A stretch of 64,000 bases of DNA, taken from Ascarosepion bandense. Lineage: Eukaryota; Mollusca; Cephalopoda; Sepiida; Sepiidae. Positions 61,302 to 64,000 of this stretch are shown piece by piece. Under the pieces are notes generated by a model, which was not told the origin of the DNA, did not search any database, and saw only the letters and a program-made list of their open reading frames with translations. A program made the position numbers and the translations under genes. Position 1 is the first letter of the stretch, and every line of letters begins with the position of its first letter. The stretch spans positions 410,001-474,000 of the forward strand of contig JBBBDQ010000332.1 in the NCBI GenBank assembly GCA_037127315.1, read 5' to 3'.

Positions 61302-61839
61302 TTCCTTTGTCTTCAGGCGATTTACAATAATTGATTTTACCTTTTTTAAGAACGCTCACGTAACGGGGATTTTTTGAACGTGTGATTTTCAAAATTAGAA
61401 TCAATTATAACGTGTTTAGCCATGGTTGTATGAACATAATAAGTATTTTATGGTATGGTTACACTTAGTCATAGTTTCTGCTCTTTTATTCAGTTATACA
61501 TTTGTTCGGGAATAAGATAATAGCTAAATTTCTTCTTGGCATAGTTTACATATTTTGCCACCATTGTAAGTGTTGGCTATTTTCACTATACTCCAAGTTA
61601 TGTCTGTGTATTTTCAATATTTTAATTTCAATTTCACCCGATTTTTTCGATTATCGATTTTCGATATTTATCGGGGGTACCTCGACACAAAACTTAGTTA
61701 AGAACACTCGCAGGCGCTTATATTACAACTGAGTAAATTTTCAAGAAAATCGGTTCAGCCGTTTCGGAGTCTATAGTTAACGGACACACACACACACATG
61801 CACACAAAGTTCCATTAATAAATAAGTTTAGATAGATTT

Positions 61840-63660
61840 AAGGGTTAAAGTGTTCGATATCAGAGATAGAGCCTTAATATTGGACATTAACGTCAACATC
61901 TTGAGGCGGTAGTTTGTTACATGCTAAGTGCAATCCTCGGTCCATGGAAGTTAATACATGCGTCTATCTACAACGACGAACAGACGAGAAAAGCGCTGAG
62001 CTTCGTAACCAATGTCTTTGGAGAGAAAAAAGAGAAAGAAATTGTTGTCCCTTGTTATACTCTTCCTCTAGAAAATCTGATTGGCTCCGTTGGGAGCCTA
62101 CGTAATGATTAATTTTTGGTCACGGAAATAAGCACGACATGGTGACTTTCATTTTCGTTAATCTCCACTAAAACTAAAATAACACGGAAGGCGAGGAGAG
62201 AAAACATTTTCAACAGGAGATTTAGCGCAATGTCCATCTTTATTATTTTTAGATTGCTGGATTATTTCGCGTTCACTCCGTAAAACACATTACAGAAATC
62301 TTACTGGTCCAACAAGTAATTGTAATTTGACGGTTCACAGATTGTATCATTTACCACCAAATCCTGGAGTCTTGTAACAAACCCACTTGCCGACTCGTAA
62401 ATATATTTCCGCTCGATGATATTGAAAAAAGTGCAATTTCATGAAACGTAGATGGGTTTAAAAGCCCATTAGTCGGCCATTTTTATCATCGCATAGAAAT
62501 CTCTTCGAAATTAATCGTCATTATTTTCCAATCAAATAAGTGTTGCTAGGATTTCGAGATTCTAACGATGAAAGGGGGAAAAAAGAGGGAAAAATAAGTA
62601 TTAAAATTAAATACGATTTGTTATTTAGGGAAAAAAAATAACGTTTTCGAAAGAAGACGAAATGAAAAATCAAACAGTGATTATCACCCTTAATAGATGG
62701 AGGTCAGAGACAAAGAGATAAAAATGCGAATTCGTAAAATTATATATTAGCATGAGTTTTAAAAATGTCTTTTATAATTATTTTCTATTTTTTTTTTGTT
62801 TTTTTTTTATGTAATTTCTATACATTTTTAAAATATATCTTTGTTTTTCATAGGTTTTTGTATTTCATTGGTAAACGCCTCTTTGCTATCTGTTTAGAGA
62901 AATTTATTTTCTAGCTTAAGGATTTACGATTTTTTTCATTTCTTGGAAATATTTATCATATTTTTCATATGTTCTCTTCAGTTATCTCCTTTTTACAATT
63001 TTTCTAAATTAGCTTTATTTTCATCAATTTCCTATTTTTTTTTTTATAAAAATGCAATTCACATGATAAATCAAAGTAACCAAATAAATGCAATATTTTT
63101 TCTTCTATATGTCCTGTTAGCGATTGAAGGCCTTCATAATTTCTTCTTCTTTGTAACCCTTAAAAGTTTGTGTCTTTTTCTTCTCTCCAAAACACTGCGC
63201 ACTCATCCATCTACACAAACTCGTTAGGTAGGTTATGCATTTTTATTCCTCTGTCTCTTTTACCATCATACTTTTTTCTAAGAAATAAATTTTTCAAGCC
63301 TTTCTTTCTCATCAAGTGGCCTGCAAAATTCAATAACAGCATCGATCTAAAAAATCGTATAGGTATTAAAAGACAGAGAAACTTTTTGAGAGAGCCACTA
63401 TTAAGTTTTACTAAAATATAGACCTGCTATCCTGAAGATATAATAAATTAACTTCTTGAGAGTGCCACTATTAAGGTTTACTAAAATATAGATTTTTTAT
63501 CCTGAAGATTTAAATACTTAAAACTTAACATTTTTTCTTGTCTATAAATACTTGTTACAGAAGGAAATCCATACATTTGTCTTGATAAAATCACACAGAG
63601 AACAAAACGTGTCGACTAATCTAAGTTTCATTTTTCTTTACTCATATTTATATATCTACC
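61840..63660. other. AT-rich DNA, no gene or repeat recognised
   Basis: 61850-62430 has more balanced composition than its surroundings and two overlapping short open frames in different phases (61914-62105 and 61921-62112) with no recognised domain. It is not obviously repeated elsewhere in the window. From 62560 on the DNA is T-rich with poly(T) runs (62790-62810, 63037-63047). At 63390-63490, a block with GAGAG(A/T)GCCACTATTAA and TTTACTAAAATATAGA is repeated in tandem twice, about 68 bp apart. Confidence 0.5.
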
Positions 63661-63669
63661 TATCTATCT

Positions 63670-63671
<2 letters not shown>

Positions 63672-63700
<29 letters not shown>

Positions 63701-63702
63701 AA
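63672..63702. repeat. (ATCT)n-(TA)n short compound microsatellite
   Basis: CTATCTATCTATC then about 28 bp of TA. Confidence 0.93.
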
Positions 63703-64000
63703 GAACTAAAAAATATTTGCAACGTTCAAAACATTAATTTAAAGCAGTGCTCAATATAAAAATAGAGCAATGAATATTCATTATTAATTATATTTTAGAA
63801 CATGTATAAACTACAAACTACTACAAAATTGTACATTTTGTTTCAACACTGAAAGAACAATGTTTCATAATGTAGTTAATAATGATAATAATAAATGTTT
63901 TATTAAAAAATCATTTAAAAAATATTTTACTTTTGGAAATCGTTTTGTATGAGGTAAGAAGATATTTAAAAAAGGGAAAAAACGGAAGTGGGTAGAAAAG
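63703..64000. other. AT-rich end of window, no gene
   Basis: Nothing recognised. Confidence 0.5.

Larger units (their letters stand above)
60803..61832. mobile_element. Family F foldback element with both arms
   Basis: Left arm from 60803 (AACTTATTTATAAATGGAAC, TTTGTCTGTG, ATAGACTCCAAAACGGCTGA, ACCCCCGATAAATATCGAAA) and right arm ending at 61832 in inverse (TTTTCGATATTTATCGGGGG, TTCAGCCGTTTCGGAGTCTA, CAAAGTTCCATTAATAAATA). Arms are about 200 bp. The interior contains a Helitron-like unit (61080-61273), two TA tracts and an AT-rich segment. No transposase. Confidence 0.8.

Noticed and set aside
61914..62112. Small protein gene
   Set aside because: Two overlapping frames in different phases, no recognised domain and no splice or promoter evidence that I can support.

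Overview
This window looks like eukaryotic, intergenic and repeat-packed DNA, most likely from a cephalopod mollusc and probably an octopus. The basis is the AT-rich background, the dense long (TA)n, (CA)n, (GA)n, (ATCT)n and (GAAA)n arrays, many copies of one tRNA-derived SINE, and relics of RTE, Ty3/gypsy, Penelope-like, Tc1/mariner and piggyBac elements. The species is an inference. I recognise no intact host gene. Every protein-like segment I can name is a broken piece of a transposable element.

Layout. 1-3.6 kb: AT-rich DNA with a multi-headed SINE (1.48-2.05 kb). 3.7-5.7 kb: inverted repeats, microsatellites and a tRNA-like head joined to a hammerhead ribozyme whose consensus core is complete (minus strand, 3921-3964). 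5.9-10.1 kb: two LINE tails (here called family A), a 141-bp satellite with seven copies and a 1.25-kb purine tract. 11.2 kb: a complete piggyBac-type MITE. 12.8-16.2 kb: one decayed Ty3/gypsy element (RT, RNase H, integrase C-terminus) split by SINEs, an 80-bp VNTR element and a 5S-headed element. 16-20 kb: LINE A copies, SINEs and a 5S-like copy. 20.5-22 kb: a Tc1 transposase relic with a minisatellite at its GRPR hinge, then a foldback element. 22.5-32.9 kb: LINE, RTE and mariner relics with microsatellites. 33-40 kb: foldback, Helitron-like, RTE, LINE and SINE copies. 40-47.3 kb: Tc1 fragments, a Penelope-type GIY-YIG domain and two deletion derivatives of one Tc1 element. 47.4-53.6 kb: LINEs, a four-copy 5S-derived array, a tRNA-Leu-like SINE and a Penelope 3' end. 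54.2-55.7 kb: the 3' part of a second gypsy element with a candidate PPT and LTR. 55.7-60.4 kb: LINE and RTE tails and degenerate minisatellites. 60.6-61.8 kb: a foldback element about 1 kb long. 61.9-64 kb: AT-rich DNA with nothing recognised.

The most interesting points are the tRNA-like/hammerhead composite at 3.9-4.1 kb, the 5S-headed elements (15.3, 19.8 and 49.5-50.1 kb), the SINE whose head varies in copy number and reaches a 240-bp higher-order repeat (14.5-15.2 kb), and two Tc1 copies sharing one internal deletion. Boundaries of old repeats were set by eye from copies within the window and may be off by tens of bases.
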